Both the position numbers and the translations under genes were made by a program. Below are positions 9,388 through 17,734 of a DNA stretch of 64,000 nucleotides, piece by piece. The DNA is from Notospermus geniculatus. Its lineage: Eukaryota > Nemertea > Pilidiophora > Heteronemertea > Lineidae. The DNA lies in contig NMRB01000229.1 of assembly GCA_002633025.1 (NCBI GenBank), positions 52,710 to 116,709 of the forward strand. Direction: 5' to 3'. The notes under the pieces are model-generated. The model was not told where the DNA came from. It was given only the letters and a program-made list of their open reading frames with translations, and searched no databases. Positions within the stretch are counted from its first letter, which is position 1; every line of letters begins with the position of its first letter.

Positions 9388-9483
9388 TCCGCCATCTTGT
9401 CACGTGATCGACGCCATCTTGTGACAGGAGGTTCCGCCATCTTGTAACAGGAGGCGGAAATTCCACCATCTTGGCTGACGTCA
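9388..9483 (-). promoter_or_regulatory. promoter-like cluster: CRE, four YY1-type sites, E-box
   Basis: Within 96 bp there are four CCATCTTG cores (at about 9393, 9414, 9437 and 9466), three of them GCCATCTTGT, equal to AAGATGGC on the minus strand as in the YY1 consensus. CACGTGA (E-box) lies at 9401 and a full palindromic CRE, TGACGTCA, at 9476-9483. A CCAAT element in the minus sense (CTGATTGGC) occurs near 9240. Such combinations are typical of housekeeping promoters and of retrotransposon 5' regions. No clear gene starts downstream: on the minus side the LTR element was inserted at 9170. Which strand is transcribed is unknown. Confidence 0.35.
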
Positions 9484-9487
9484 TACA

Positions 9488-9663
9488 GGTGTAATGTATG
9501 AGAATGCCCCCGGTATGACAATGGCTGCTTTATTGTTCGGCGGGCACTCAAATACAGATAGACATGTTGATCAGTGCCTCCCCCATTTTAACGTCGCGGC
9601 TTATTCCGTCAGTCTTTTGTTGGGAGGCACTGGCAAACGGGGGACAGTGAAAAACATTACACC
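9488..9663 (+). mobile_element. family A TIR element, copy 1 (176 bp)
   Basis: Ends are GGTGTAATGT and ACATTACACC. The interior shares GAATGCC, ACATGTTxATCAGxGCCTCCC and CTTATTCCGTCAGTCTTTTGTTGGGAG-type blocks with copies at 20688, 26499, 39622 and 44405. Length equals that of the 20688 copy. Confidence 0.7.
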
Positions 9664-9686
9664 GGAACCAGAAATACCCGGCCCTC

Positions 9687-9989
9687 GATAATTTACTAAT
9701 ACAGTATGAAAACATTGTCCTAATCGGGGACCTTAATTTTGATATGCTTGATGAGACCAAAAGTCGGCCATTGAACAACCTATGCGACCTTTTCTACCTG
9801 AAAAACTTAGTTAAGGAACCTACCTGCCACACAAAAGCCACGAAAGCCTCGTTAGTGGACGTCATCTTAACAAATAAGCATAGAGCATTCCTGAGGACGG
9901 CCACGTTCGACACAGGACTAAGTGACGTTCATAACATGGTGATAGGGATTATGAGGTCACTGCCACGACCTGACGAAAACGAAACTTAA
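9687..9989 (+). pseudogene. fragment of non-LTR retrotransposon endonuclease
   Basis: One open frame of about 100 codons reads LIGDLNFDML, LVKEPTCHTKATK, LVDVILTNK and GLSDVHNMV. These are the order and motifs of the APE-type endonuclease at the N-terminus of ORF2 in CR1/L2/Jockey-like elements: GDLN carries catalytic aspartate and asparagine, and SDxH the final catalytic pair. The fragment has neither the start of the endonuclease nor the reverse transcriptase. It abuts family A copy 1 on its left, which suggests truncation by that insertion or joint relocation. The frame is intact, so truncation may be fairly recent. Confidence 0.8.
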
Positions 9990-10030
9990 ACGTACGAATC
10001 GTAGTACCGAGGAGTAAGGTTGTGTGGCGC

Positions 10031-10334
10031 AGCTGTTCCGGCACCCCTAAAGCTTGCAGCACAAGTCACCACTTTCGTTGCTCGTAAGGTAATTTTCGTT
10101 GTCGCCAATTTTGTGGCGGTTGCCGGTTTACAGCAGACGTCACCACTCAGTGGTCTCGTGTACTGCCGATGGCCACGCATCACCACAACTGGCAACTACG
10201 AGCAATTTTCGTGTTGAGAAATCAAACCGGTTTGATTTTCGGCAACTTGTGGCAACTTTAGCCACCACAGAATTTCCGTAGGGAGTTGTCGTTGCCGGCC
10301 ACAGCACCTTGGCCATTTTCGTGGCGACCACGAA
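10031..10334. mobile_element. fold-back element, left arm and centre
   Basis: The segment 10031-10220 is inversely repeated at 16439-16605 (shared blocks include CGGTTGCCGGTTTACAGCAG and GTGGTCTCGTGT). The two parts form one roughly 475-bp terminal-inverted-repeat element split by the DIRS insertion. A perfect 20-bp palindrome, AAATCAAACCGGTTTGATTT, lies in its centre. It is non-coding and of MITE type; no target duplication was recognised. Confidence 0.8.
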
Positions 10335-10528
10335 AATTTCAAATTTTATAAGTGCGCGAAGCGCACGAAATGAAATTATAATTTAATGAGTAAACCTAAA
10401 TAGATGTAATAATTGAATTTTGGCTCCAGAATTCAAGGTCCAGCGGAAAAACTTCGTTCCGTTGCCTAGCAATGGTACAAGTCTGCATTTTCCACCAACC
10501 CGCCATCTGGAGTCCGCTGCTTAAAATG
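10335..10528. repeat. DIRS terminal inverted repeat (3' end of the element)
   Basis: The block from TAAATAGATGTAATAATTG to CCGCTGCTTAAAATG is repeated inverted at 16287-16438. The outer tip carries about 45 bp not present in the other ITR, including a GTGCGCGAAGCGCAC hairpin; unequal tips are normal in DIRS. Confidence 0.9.
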
Positions 10529-11212
10529 TGCTTACCTAAGTAACGCCAACCATGGCAGCTATCCTGGTCAAACGCCATGGTTGGGATCAACAACGGTTTA
10601 CTCGAGGCCACGCAGCAAGGGGTTTAATCCGCCCCATCCACCCCTTAAACTCCTTGCTAGTAACCAAAGTAAAGACAGAAAGAAGGAAACATTTTTTTTT
10701 AAAACTTTTTTTTTTTTTAATTTTCCACCTTTAAAGGCAACATATGTACAAGTTGCACACTCGGAGTTCTCCAAGAAGGCCCAACAGCTTTAGTCCATGA
10801 CCATATCCAGTCCGATTCCAATAGGTCCGTCTTTGAACTAACTCAACTGAGTACTAGTAATGCACAGCTACCCTCCTCGGGCAACCAAAGAAGTCTCTGA
10901 CTTGCAACGAAATCTAACAGTTCTAACTTAAACCTCTGTAAACTTCTAACTTGAACTTGAACATGTTAAAATAGAACGAACATCTGCTCCGCTCGAATTG
11001 ACCGCCCAAATGATTCTGCTCAGCCGTGATTCCACGAATCTCCGGAGGGGGTTGTTCCCCCGATTTCCCTCCATCTTCCACTACAGTCTTCTACCTGCAA
11101 GTGGTGAGAGAAGAATAGACATATTAACAGGATTAATTCGCAACCATCCGACGGAGTATCAAGTGCTCTGTGCAGATTCACTGCCTATATACCCGGGGAT
11201 CGGGCGGGTGGG
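10529..11212 (-). other. DIRS 3' non-coding region
   Basis: About 680 bp lie between the left ITR and the internal complementary region, including T-rich runs at 10690-10720. No coding frame is supported. In the founding DIRS-1 element the complementary region abuts the ITR, so this spacer is unusual. Confidence 0.55.
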
Positions 11213-11328
11213 ATTATTACATCTATTTAGGTTTACTCATTAAATTATAATTTCATTTCGTACGCTTCGCGCACTTATAAAATTTGAAATTTAATTTCAT
11301 AAACCGTAAATAGATGTAATAATTGAAT
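11213..11328. repeat. DIRS internal complementary region
   Basis: The first part is the reverse complement of the left outer tip (TTACATCTATTTAGGTTTAC onward); the second part (TAATTTCATAAACCGTAAAT onward) is the reverse complement of the right outer tip. They join at AAATTTAATTT. In the DIRS model this region templates joining of the two ends into a circle. Confidence 0.9.
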
Positions 11329-11330
11329 GT

Positions 11331-12326
11331 TTAAAGCTCTTCACATCCACCGAGCACTTTCTCCTGAAATTCACACCTAGCTGGCGCAATGGGCTTGTGA
11401 TAAAACCTAGCAAAAGTCCCAGCATTTGACCAGTCTGCTTTCTTGACAATCTGATCAACAGACAAGCCCTGCTTCTTTGCCTTTGATGTGGCCGCTGCCC
11501 GGGTAGAATGGGCTTTATATGTCTCCGTATCTATCCCAGCCTTTGCCATGATGGCTGTTAACCACCTGGCCACCGTGCAGGGGGCAACTGGTTTGTGAGG
11601 CTTGATAAGGCCCAAAAAGAGGAACTCTCTCTGTTCAGGGGTAATCCTCCAAGTCTGTGTTCTCTGTTCATATACCCCCAAGCAGGACACTACATCTAGC
11701 TTCGAGTCTGGCTCGAAGGGAACAAGCGTTAGCTTCATAAGGGGCTTCCCTGGTCTCGACGTCTTTGTCACCGTGTCAAACTGAAACACTACACTTGTGC
11801 CATCTCTGGTTTTCCCACTCAGTTTGATTTTACTCAGTTCCGAGCCCCGACCAACACAGACCAGTGCCATTAGCATTGCCAGTTTCCCTGTTAGTTCTTT
11901 CATGGGCATGTCCCGGTTTTCTCCTAGCCCTCTGATGCACTGTATTACTAAATCCACTGACCAAGTGTCCGAGTATTTCGGCACGGGTGGTCTTAGGTTA
12001 AAGAACCCATGCATCAGCCTCGTTATGCGTGGATGCTGGCCCACCTTGTGGCCCTCAACTGTGGGGTGTCTTGCAGATATGGCAGATCTGTACCCATTGA
12101 CTGTGCTGTACGACTTTGCCACTTCATATTGGGCCGCCAAGAAGTTTCCTACATCCTCCACAGTGGCTTGAAAGGGATTAATGTCCCGTTCACCACACCA
12201 GCTACTCCACTTTTTCCAGCCTGTTTCGTAAGCTGCTTCAGTTCCTCGTCGCCAGCCCCTTCTGAAGAGCTCTGAAGCTGTCTCCGAAAATCCTGTTGTT
12301 CCTGTCGGTTCCCCGACACCGGCCAT
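11331..12326 (-). CDS. tyrosine recombinase of the DIRS element
   Basis: From the ATG at 12326 the product is 331 residues; the frame stays open upstream to 13193, but there it only shadows the RNase H gene. The N-terminal core-binding half holds AAYETGWKKWSSWC and YSTVNGYRSAIS. The catalytic half shows R160 in CVGRGSEL, H273 and R276 in AHSTRAAAT, and Y309 in GTFARFYHK, so the R-H-x-x-R-Y set is complete and the enzyme could be active. It is thought to integrate a circular DNA intermediate without target duplication. The stop codon abuts the internal complementary region. The frame is uninterrupted, unlike RT and gag. Confidence 0.9.
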   Translation of the reverse strand: MAGVGEPTGTTGFSETASELFRRGWRRGTEAAYETGWKKWSSWCGERDINPFQATVEDVGNFLAAQYEVAKSYSTVNGYRSAISARHPTVEGHKVGQHPRITRLMHGFFNLRPPVPKYSDTWSVDLVIQCIRGLGENRDMPMKELTGKLAMLMALVCVGRGSELSKIKLSGKTRDGTSVVFQFDTVTKTSRPGKPLMKLTLVPFEPDSKLDVVSCLGVYEQRTQTWRITPEQREFLFLGLIKPHKPVAPCTVARWLTAIMAKAGIDTETYKAHSTRAAATSKAKKQGLSVDQIVKKADWSNAGTFARFYHKPIAPARCEFQEKVLGGCEEL

Positions 12327-12343
12327 GCGGCCAAGGTCATTGA

Positions 12344-13313
12344 CTACTCCTGAATGAGGGGGTGGCTGTGGCCCTGTGCATCCGTTAACAGGTCCTGCAT
12401 TGGTGGTAAGCGGATTGGTCGCTCTGCCAGCATCTCTAGCAAGGATGGATACCACTGTTGTCCTGGCCATACTGGTGCTATCACCACCAAACGTGCCGAG
12501 TCCATTTTGCCTTTCTGCAGACACCGGCCTAGGAGGCAGAATGGTGGGAATGCGTATCCCTTCTTCCACTGTCCCCAGTCCACTGCGAATGCATCGAAAG
12601 ACCGGGCCTGGGGGTCTGGTTTCCAACTGATATAAGTCTCCTTTTGGGCATTGTGCCTGCTGGCAAACAGGTCTATCTGAAATGGGCCCAGTTCTGCCTC
12701 GATCTGTCGAAACACGTCGGGATTTAACTTCCAGTCGCTCGAGTCTCTCAGCACCCTGGACGCTGTGTCCGCCTCGATGTTCAATGTTCCCGGCAGGTGT
12801 TCCGCCGTAAGGAAGATATTCCTTTGAAGACAGTAGTCCCATAGGTCCTGCGTGACTCTCAGTAGATCCTTCGAGGTCGTTCCCCCTAACTTGTTCACCT
12901 GTGCCACAGCTGTCGAATTGTCCAATCGGAAATGGATGTGGCAGTTTTTCACCTCCCTTGCCATGGCTCTCAGGGCTATTTCTACCACTTTCAGTTCGAG
13001 GACATTGATGTGTTCTGCCCTCTCTTCCGTGGTCCAGAGTCCTTGCGCTGTCTGTTTGGTGCTCTCCTGCACTGCACCCCAGCCCAATTTTGACGCATCG
13101 GTTGTGAAGGTCAGTTGTGGGTTTGTCGATGTTGTAGTCCGCCCATTGTGGTCTCTTAGGTGATCTATCCACCACAAGAGATCCGCTCTGCATCCTGGCT
13201 GATGTGTACCACCGCTTCGTATGATTGTCGCTCCCGCTTCAGCCCTGATCGCTTCAGCATTTGAAGATGTCGGTAGTGGAGAGGCGCCGGGAGGATCGCA
13301 CTGGTGGTTGCTG
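12344..13313 (-). CDS. pol: DIRS RT C-terminus, RNase H and methyltransferase-like region
   Basis: The cleanly open frame is 12344-13177. Upstream, 13186-13313 encodes the end of RT (SAILPAPLHYRHLQ) in a neighbouring frame; one base is missing between HISQDAER and DLLWWIDHL. RNase H residues are visible: D in FTTDASKLGWGAV, E in VLELKVVEIAL, D in FRLDNSTAV and D in NIEADTASR. After it comes FQIDLFASRHN, then DAFAVDWGQW, GYAFPPF and APVWPGQQWYP, a block typical of DIRS elements and often assigned to a methyltransferase-like domain. The gene ends just upstream of the recombinase. The rest of RT lies beyond the 603-bp insertion. Confidence 0.85.
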
Positions 13314-13918
13314 CACTCTTAAAAAATTCTCGTCGTACTGACAAGCTGGAACTCGTTCTCAGAATATGCTTAAATTGACAGGGTCTATCTTGTCAATTGA
13401 CAAGTTTTTAACTTGTCATCCTCGGAAAAGAGACAACTTATCATTGAAACAACTGCATCTCGTCATTCAGGCTACACAAAAATTAAAAATTATGCGCCAA
13501 GAGACCGTTATGCGGTAGTTACAAGTACTAATAACAGGTACATATGAAAGAAAAACTCTCCCAAATTTCAGGGCCTACGGCGGGATTCGAACCTACGACC
13601 TATGAAATGTATAAACTACTAGACATAACCCCTAAACCCTCGTGGCTATTGAGGCAACGATGGTGACAGCATGCTTAGAGTTCAAGAAATTGAGCGATAA
13701 TTGTGAGGAAAGCGCATGCGCAATAATGTCCTGCCACCTGCAACTTATCGCCATAACTAGAGACCTTGTCATCTGGATAAACTGAACTCGTCACAGAGAT
13801 GTGCGACTCGCCATGACAAGCAAATTGTGTCATGAATGACGTAATTCGTCAGGCTGACTAAAGCATCTCATCAATATTCGCAGACAAGTTGCGATGACAA
13901 GAATTTTTTAAGAGTGTG
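13312..13918. mobile_element. 603-bp TIR element inside the DIRS RT gene
   Basis: The element (13314-13916) has ends CACTCTTAAAAAATTCT and AGAATTTTTTAAGAGTG. It is flanked by TG on both sides (13312-13313 and 13917-13918), a 2-bp duplication. Removing the element and one TG gives a continuous RT frame across the junction. The interior is rich in ACTTGTCAT/GACAAG motifs and holds a tRNA-like segment. No transposase frame is present. The family is unassigned; 2-bp duplications occur in IS630/mariner-like and ISL2EU-type groups. Confidence 0.85.
13570..13665 (-). pseudogene. tRNA-like segment
   Basis: On the minus strand GGTCGTAGGTTCGAATCCCGCC matches a tRNA T-arm with B-box GGTTCGAATCC. The upstream half can be aligned only loosely to an A-box and the acceptor stem is not convincing. 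It is more likely a tRNA-derived relic than a working gene. Confidence 0.3.
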
Positions 13919-15071
13919 TCAACGTTCCGATCAGCTTGGCCAATTGTCTGACCGTTGTACTGTCCTTTGACAGCATGTTTTGGCATTGCTCCCGAATTTT
14001 GACAATCTTTTCTTCCGGAAGCTGTAGTTGCATAAGCTTCGAGTCCACAATGAAGCCCAGATAATTGTTTAAGACCTGGCAGGGCTCCAGGATCGACTTG
14101 GCCCAGTTTATCTTGAAGCCCAATGCCTGTAGCAGATAGATGCAAGTGCTTAGCTGTTGCTTCAGCACCGCTGGGTCCTGATGTAACAGGATTAGGTCGT
14201 CTAAATATACCATTACCCTGAATCCGAGCCTCCTCAGTAGGGATATCGGCACCTTCATCAGTTTGGTAAACACCCGGGGGGCTGGGCCTAGTCCGAATGG
14301 GAGCACCCGGTAGCGGTAAGTGCGGCCTTTCCACTGGAAGCACAAGAATTTTCGTGCCCGTTCTGCCACTGGTACAGTGAAGTACGCGTCTTTCAGATCT
14401 ATCTTCACCATCCAGTCCCCTGGCTGCAGCAAATTTTTTAACATGGGCAGTGTTTCCATCTTGAAGTGTTCGTAGGGGATAAACTGGTTTAGCGTTTTTA
14501 GATTGAAAACTGGCCTGAACGATCCGTCCTTCTTCTCCCGAAGGAACAGGTGACTGAGAAAGCGTTTTCCCTTTGTGTGATTTACCTCTTCGATTGCTCG
14601 CTTTCCGAGCATGTCTTTCACCTCGATATCTATTTGAGCTTTTTCGGCCTCTGAAAACTTTGGGCAAAATGGGGCCCGATTCTGTTCGGGAGTGTTCAAC
14701 CATGGAATCTGATAGCCACCCCTCACCATCTCCAAGATTGCTGGGTCCGTTGTTAGTCTTTCCCAATTTTTTGAGCACTGTCGGAGCCGTCCTCCTACCG
14801 GGCCCTCCGGAGGGGGTGGGTGTAACCCCAGAGATTTTATCTCGAGCACAACATCGCTTGGGGAAATGTCCATTTTCATGGTTGACGCCGCAAGACTTGG
14901 GGTTGGTGAGGGGCTGCTGTCTGTCTGGGGTCCCTTTTCCTGATGTGGGCCCTCTGACAATTGATACATACCTCTTTTGTCCTCTGAAAGGCTTCTTCGG
15001 GGCTTTCCCACGTCCTCTTGTGTGAAAACTTCTTCCTTGCTGGGCCCCTTGGTAGTTCTTGCCCCCGCCAT
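13908..15071 (-). CDS. pol: DIRS reverse transcriptase (interrupted at its C-terminus)
   Basis: The 387-codon frame shows a linker of about 120 residues and then RT: D225 in MVKIDLKDAYF and the YLDD box at residues 289-292 (VMVYLDDLILL), with LPFGLGPAPRVF between. Typical DIRS features are WLNTPEQNRAPFCP upstream and NNYLGFIVDS downstream. The frame stops in the terminal repeat of the inserted element (IGTLT then a few foreign residues); the true continuation resumes at 13313. RT copies the element RNA. Catalytic residues are intact. The N-terminus overlaps the gag frame. Confidence 0.9.
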   Translation of the reverse strand: MAGARTTKGPSKEEVFTQEDVGKPRRSLSEDKRGMYQLSEGPHQEKGPQTDSSPSPTPSLAASTMKMDISPSDVVLEIKSLGLHPPPPEGPVGGRLRQCSKNWERLTTDPAILEMVRGGYQIPWLNTPEQNRAPFCPKFSEAEKAQIDIEVKDMLGKRAIEEVNHTKGKRFLSHLFLREKKDGSFRPVFNLKTLNQFIPYEHFKMETLPMLKNLLQPGDWMVKIDLKDAYFTVPVAERARKFLCFQWKGRTYRYRVLPFGLGPAPRVFTKLMKVPISLLRRLGFRVMVYLDDLILLHQDPAVLKQQLSTCIYLLQALGFKINWAKSILEPCQVLNNYLGFIVDSKLMQLQLPEEKIVKIREQCQNMLSKDSTTVRQLAKLIGTLTHS

Positions 15072-15543
15072 CTCCTCTACCGGAACTGGCCGGGGGCGCC
15101 CTCCGAAAGGGGCGCTTATAGTTGCCAGTCAAGCCGCGTCGAATTTCACCTGCTCTTTTCTGGCGCTTGGCTCTTTCCCGCAACGCCTTGTAAAACTTCC
15201 GTCCAAACAACGACTGTCTATTTTTGGCGAGCAGTTCATCGTTTTCCTTCACCACATGTGCCGCCCGTTTTTGGCTGCTGAGGATTTTGGTGAGCATGTG
15301 GGTCCTTCTTACGTAGTTGCCCCACACAAAAGCTTGGCCCAGGAGAAGGAAACCTTTTTCCAAAAGTTCCATCAACTCGTTCACTTCTAACTGGGCATCA
15401 TCTGAATCTCGAGCGCTCTCCACTTTCTGCCAAGCTTTACCCAACGGCCCTGCCACCTGAATCACTCGTTGCAAAACCTTGGCCATACTCTCGTCATCCT
15501 TCTTCGCCATTTCCCTCACTTTCACTGGCAAAAGGTCCAGCAT
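15072..15543 (-). CDS. gag: DIRS Gag, C-terminal part (shifted frame)
   Basis: This frame begins MLDLLPVKVREMAKK and runs through a helical region (LEVNELMELLEKGFLLLGQ) into a basic Gly/Arg-rich tail (RRAPPASSGRGDGGG, FHTRGRGKAPKKPF) likely to bind nucleic acid. The same frame stays open to 13858, overlapping the whole RT frame; beyond about 15070 it is probably non-coding. It continues the N-terminal Gag part, whose frame ends at 15522 after FDPCHEAK. A one-base change near 15545 would join them. Confidence 0.6.
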
Positions 15544-16289
15544 TTCGTCTTCGCCTCATGACACGGGTCAAATCTCTTGAATTTAGCGCCAGTCTCATCA
15601 TCTGCCTCTGATGAGTGATGACGGCGGGCATGTTTCTGCTTGGAGTGAGCTCGGTGTCTCCGATCTTTACTACTATGACGACTCCGGTGTCTCCGTGCCC
15701 TCCCGTGCCATCGAGACTTCTTCCTCCCAGTGGAGGAGGCCGAATCTGACCCAGATTCTGAACTAGGCCGACTGCTGTCCGACGAAAGCGTGGACGAACT
15801 GCTGCCGCTGGAGGAAGAAGATGACTTCCTGCTGCGTTTCCGTGACCTTGGCCCTTCGTCAGATTTGGCGGGGCTAGGCCTACCGGTAGCGTCACTGTCA
15901 TTTTTGTCACCAAATGACACAGTGGGGGACTCAGCATCATCCATCTGGACGAGAAACGAGTCACTCTCACTGTCTGTGAGCCCCCGCACCACACTATCAT
16001 CATCATCGTCCGGTACGCCATGTGCCTGCAGTGCCTCGGCACTGCGCGCCCCGTGTGCATTATTGCGTGCATCACGAAGGCCTGCTGACGGCCTGTCGGG
16101 CGAACTACGCCGGCCCCGCTTCAGTGGGATTTTGTATCCCGTAAGTTGCGAGTTACTTCGATTCACCGGGCTATCATCGCCCCTGACCTTATTCCCATTT
16201 CGGGCAGTCGAGGTTCCGGGCACAATAGAGGCCCCACTCGTGGTAATTTCATCATTTTTCGTTGAAATAACCGCGGTTCGCTCTGCCAT
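15522..16289 (-). CDS. gag: DIRS Gag, N-terminal part
   Basis: Start at the ATG at 16289 (MAERTAVIST), exactly at the inner edge of the right ITR, gives about 255 residues; an in-frame ATG six codons upstream lies inside the ITR. The product is low in hydrophobic residues, with serine runs and an Arg/Ser-His-rich stretch (RWHGRARRHRSRH), typical of the poorly conserved DIRS Gag. It presumably packages the element RNA. The frame is lost at the C-terminus as described for 15072-15543. Confidence 0.65.
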   Translation of the reverse strand: MAERTAVISTKNDEITTSGASIVPGTSTARNGNKVRGDDSPVNRSNSQLTGYKIPLKRGRRSSPDRPSAGLRDARNNAHGARSAEALQAHGVPDDDDDSVVRGLTDSESDSFLVQMDDAESPTVSFGDKNDSDATGRPSPAKSDEGPRSRKRSRKSSSSSSGSSSSTLSSDSSRPSSESGSDSASSTGRKKSRWHGRARRHRSRHSSKDRRHRAHSKQKHARRHHSSEADDETGAKFKRFDPCHEAKTKCWTFCQ

Positions 16290-16438
16290 TTTAAGCAGCG
16301 GAATCAAAGATGGCGGGTTGGTGGAAAATGCAGACTTGTACCATTGCTAGGCAACGGAACGAAGTTTTTCCGCTGGACCTTGAATTCTGGAGCCAAAATT
16401 CAATTATTACATCTATTTACGGTTTATGAAATTAAATT
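16287..16438. repeat. DIRS terminal inverted repeat (5' end of the element)
   Basis: Reverse complement of 10335-10528 over about 150 bp, including GGTGGAAAATGCAGACTTG and CCGCTGGACCTTGAATTC. The gag start codon sits at its inner edge. Confidence 0.9.
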
Positions 16439-16605
16439 GCTCATAGTTGTCATTGTGGTGATGTATGGCCATAGCAGCACACGAGACCACTGATTGGTGA
16501 CGTCTGCTGTAAACCGGCAACCGCCACAAAAATTGCCGACCACGAAAACTGCCTGTACGAGCAAAGAAAGTGAAGACATGTGCTGCCAGCTTTAGAGAAT
16601 GGCCG
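16439..16605. mobile_element. fold-back element, right arm
   Basis: Inverse copy of 10031-10220. With the DIRS removed the junction reads CACGAAAATTGCTCA, the same as the corresponding point of the left arm (reverse complement GAGCAATTTTCGTG). Confidence 0.8.
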
Positions 16606-16737
16606 AACCTGTTACATTTTGGTTGTCACCGCCCATACACTAACATGTATAGTAAAATTAGTGAAATTATTCAAGTCCTAGTTCATAGTTCCTCACTTCA
16701 GGACTTCTATGATGTGAATGTTTTCTAATTCAAGATG

Positions 16738-17620
16738 ATTAGAATTCAACCAAACCTTGTAGGATGATGATGGGGAGGCTAAGCTACATCACGGTACCAG
16801 TCATTATCCAATTATGTAATCCCTAGCAACAGCATAGCAACTCCATTGTTCTGCGGTACCCCTGCGATCATTTCAATATTACTGATTAGAATTCAACCAA
16901 ACCTTGTAGGATGATATTGGGGAGGCTAAGCTGCGTCATGGTACTAGTCATTATCCAATTATATAATCCCTAGCAACAGCATAGCAACTCCATTGTTCTG
17001 CGGTACCCCTGGGATCGTTTTAATATTACTCATTAGAATTCAACCAAACCTTGTAGGATGATAATGGGGAGGATAAGCTACTTCATGGTACCAGCCATTA
17101 TCCAATTATGTAATCCCTAGCAACAGCATAGCAACTCCATTGTTCTGCGGTATTCTGGGATCATTTCAATATTACAGGTTAGAAATCGACCAAACACTGT
17201 AGGATGATAGTGGGGAGGCTAAGCTATCTCATGGTACCACTCATTACCCAATTATGTAATCCCTAGCAACAGCAGAGCAACTCCATTGTTCTCTATTAAC
17301 CCCGGGATCATTTCAATATTACTGGTTAGAATTGAACCAAACACTGTAGGATGATATGGGGAGGTTTTGCTACTTCCTGTTACCATTCATTGCCCAATTA
17401 TGTAATCCCTAGCAACGTAATAGCAACGCCATTGTTCTGCTGTAAGCCTGGTATGATTTCAATATTACTGGTTGGAATTGAATCAAACACTGTAAGATGA
17501 TAAAGAGGAGGCTAGGCTACGTCATGGTACCACTGATATCACTGTCTTGTAATACCCTAGGAAGAGCATAGCTACCCCTTGTTTTCTGTGGTATGCTCGG
17601 ATCATTTCACTATTTGGCAA
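16738..17620. repeat. tandem array, unit about 147 bp, six copies
   Basis: Units start near 16738, 16886, 17033, 17177, 17324 and 17470 with (A/G)TTAGAATTCAACCAAACC-like heads and share TAATCCCTAGCAAC and CTCCATTGTTCTGC. Copies 1-3 are close; copies 4-6 diverge progressively. Confidence 0.9.
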
Positions 17621-17734
17621 AAAACCTGGAATGATGACAACGTTAAGGATCGCCTACCTTCGTACCTTTTCCATATCTAAAGCCACCAGGAACTGCACAA
17701 GAAGACGTTTTTCCGGTTTCAGTATTGTTCGCAT

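Larger units (their letters stand above)
10335..16438 (-). mobile_element. DIRS-type tyrosine-recombinase retrotransposon
   Basis: Minus-strand order is Gag, RT/RNase H/methyltransferase-like region, tyrosine recombinase. Inverted terminal repeats lie at 10335-10528 and 16287-16438. An internal complementary region at 11213-11328 is the reverse complement of both outer tips joined, which is diagnostic for DIRS and reflects a circular intermediate. There is no target duplication beyond an AATT shared by both junctions, as expected for recombinase-mediated entry. Damage: a 603-bp TIR element in the RT gene, a one-base loss near 13185, and a frame change in gag near 15545. Minus the inner insertion it is about 5.5 kb. 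Confidence 0.93.

Noticed and set aside
12326-13193. Upstream half of the 620-codon frame that contains the recombinase
   Set aside because: This part lies over the RNase H gene in another frame and reads as low-information sequence; RNase H motifs are in the neighbouring frame.
13858-15071. Right half of the 561-codon Gag-frame as a separate protein
   Set aside because: It shadows the RT gene, which has clear catalytic motifs; no motif is seen in the shadow frame.
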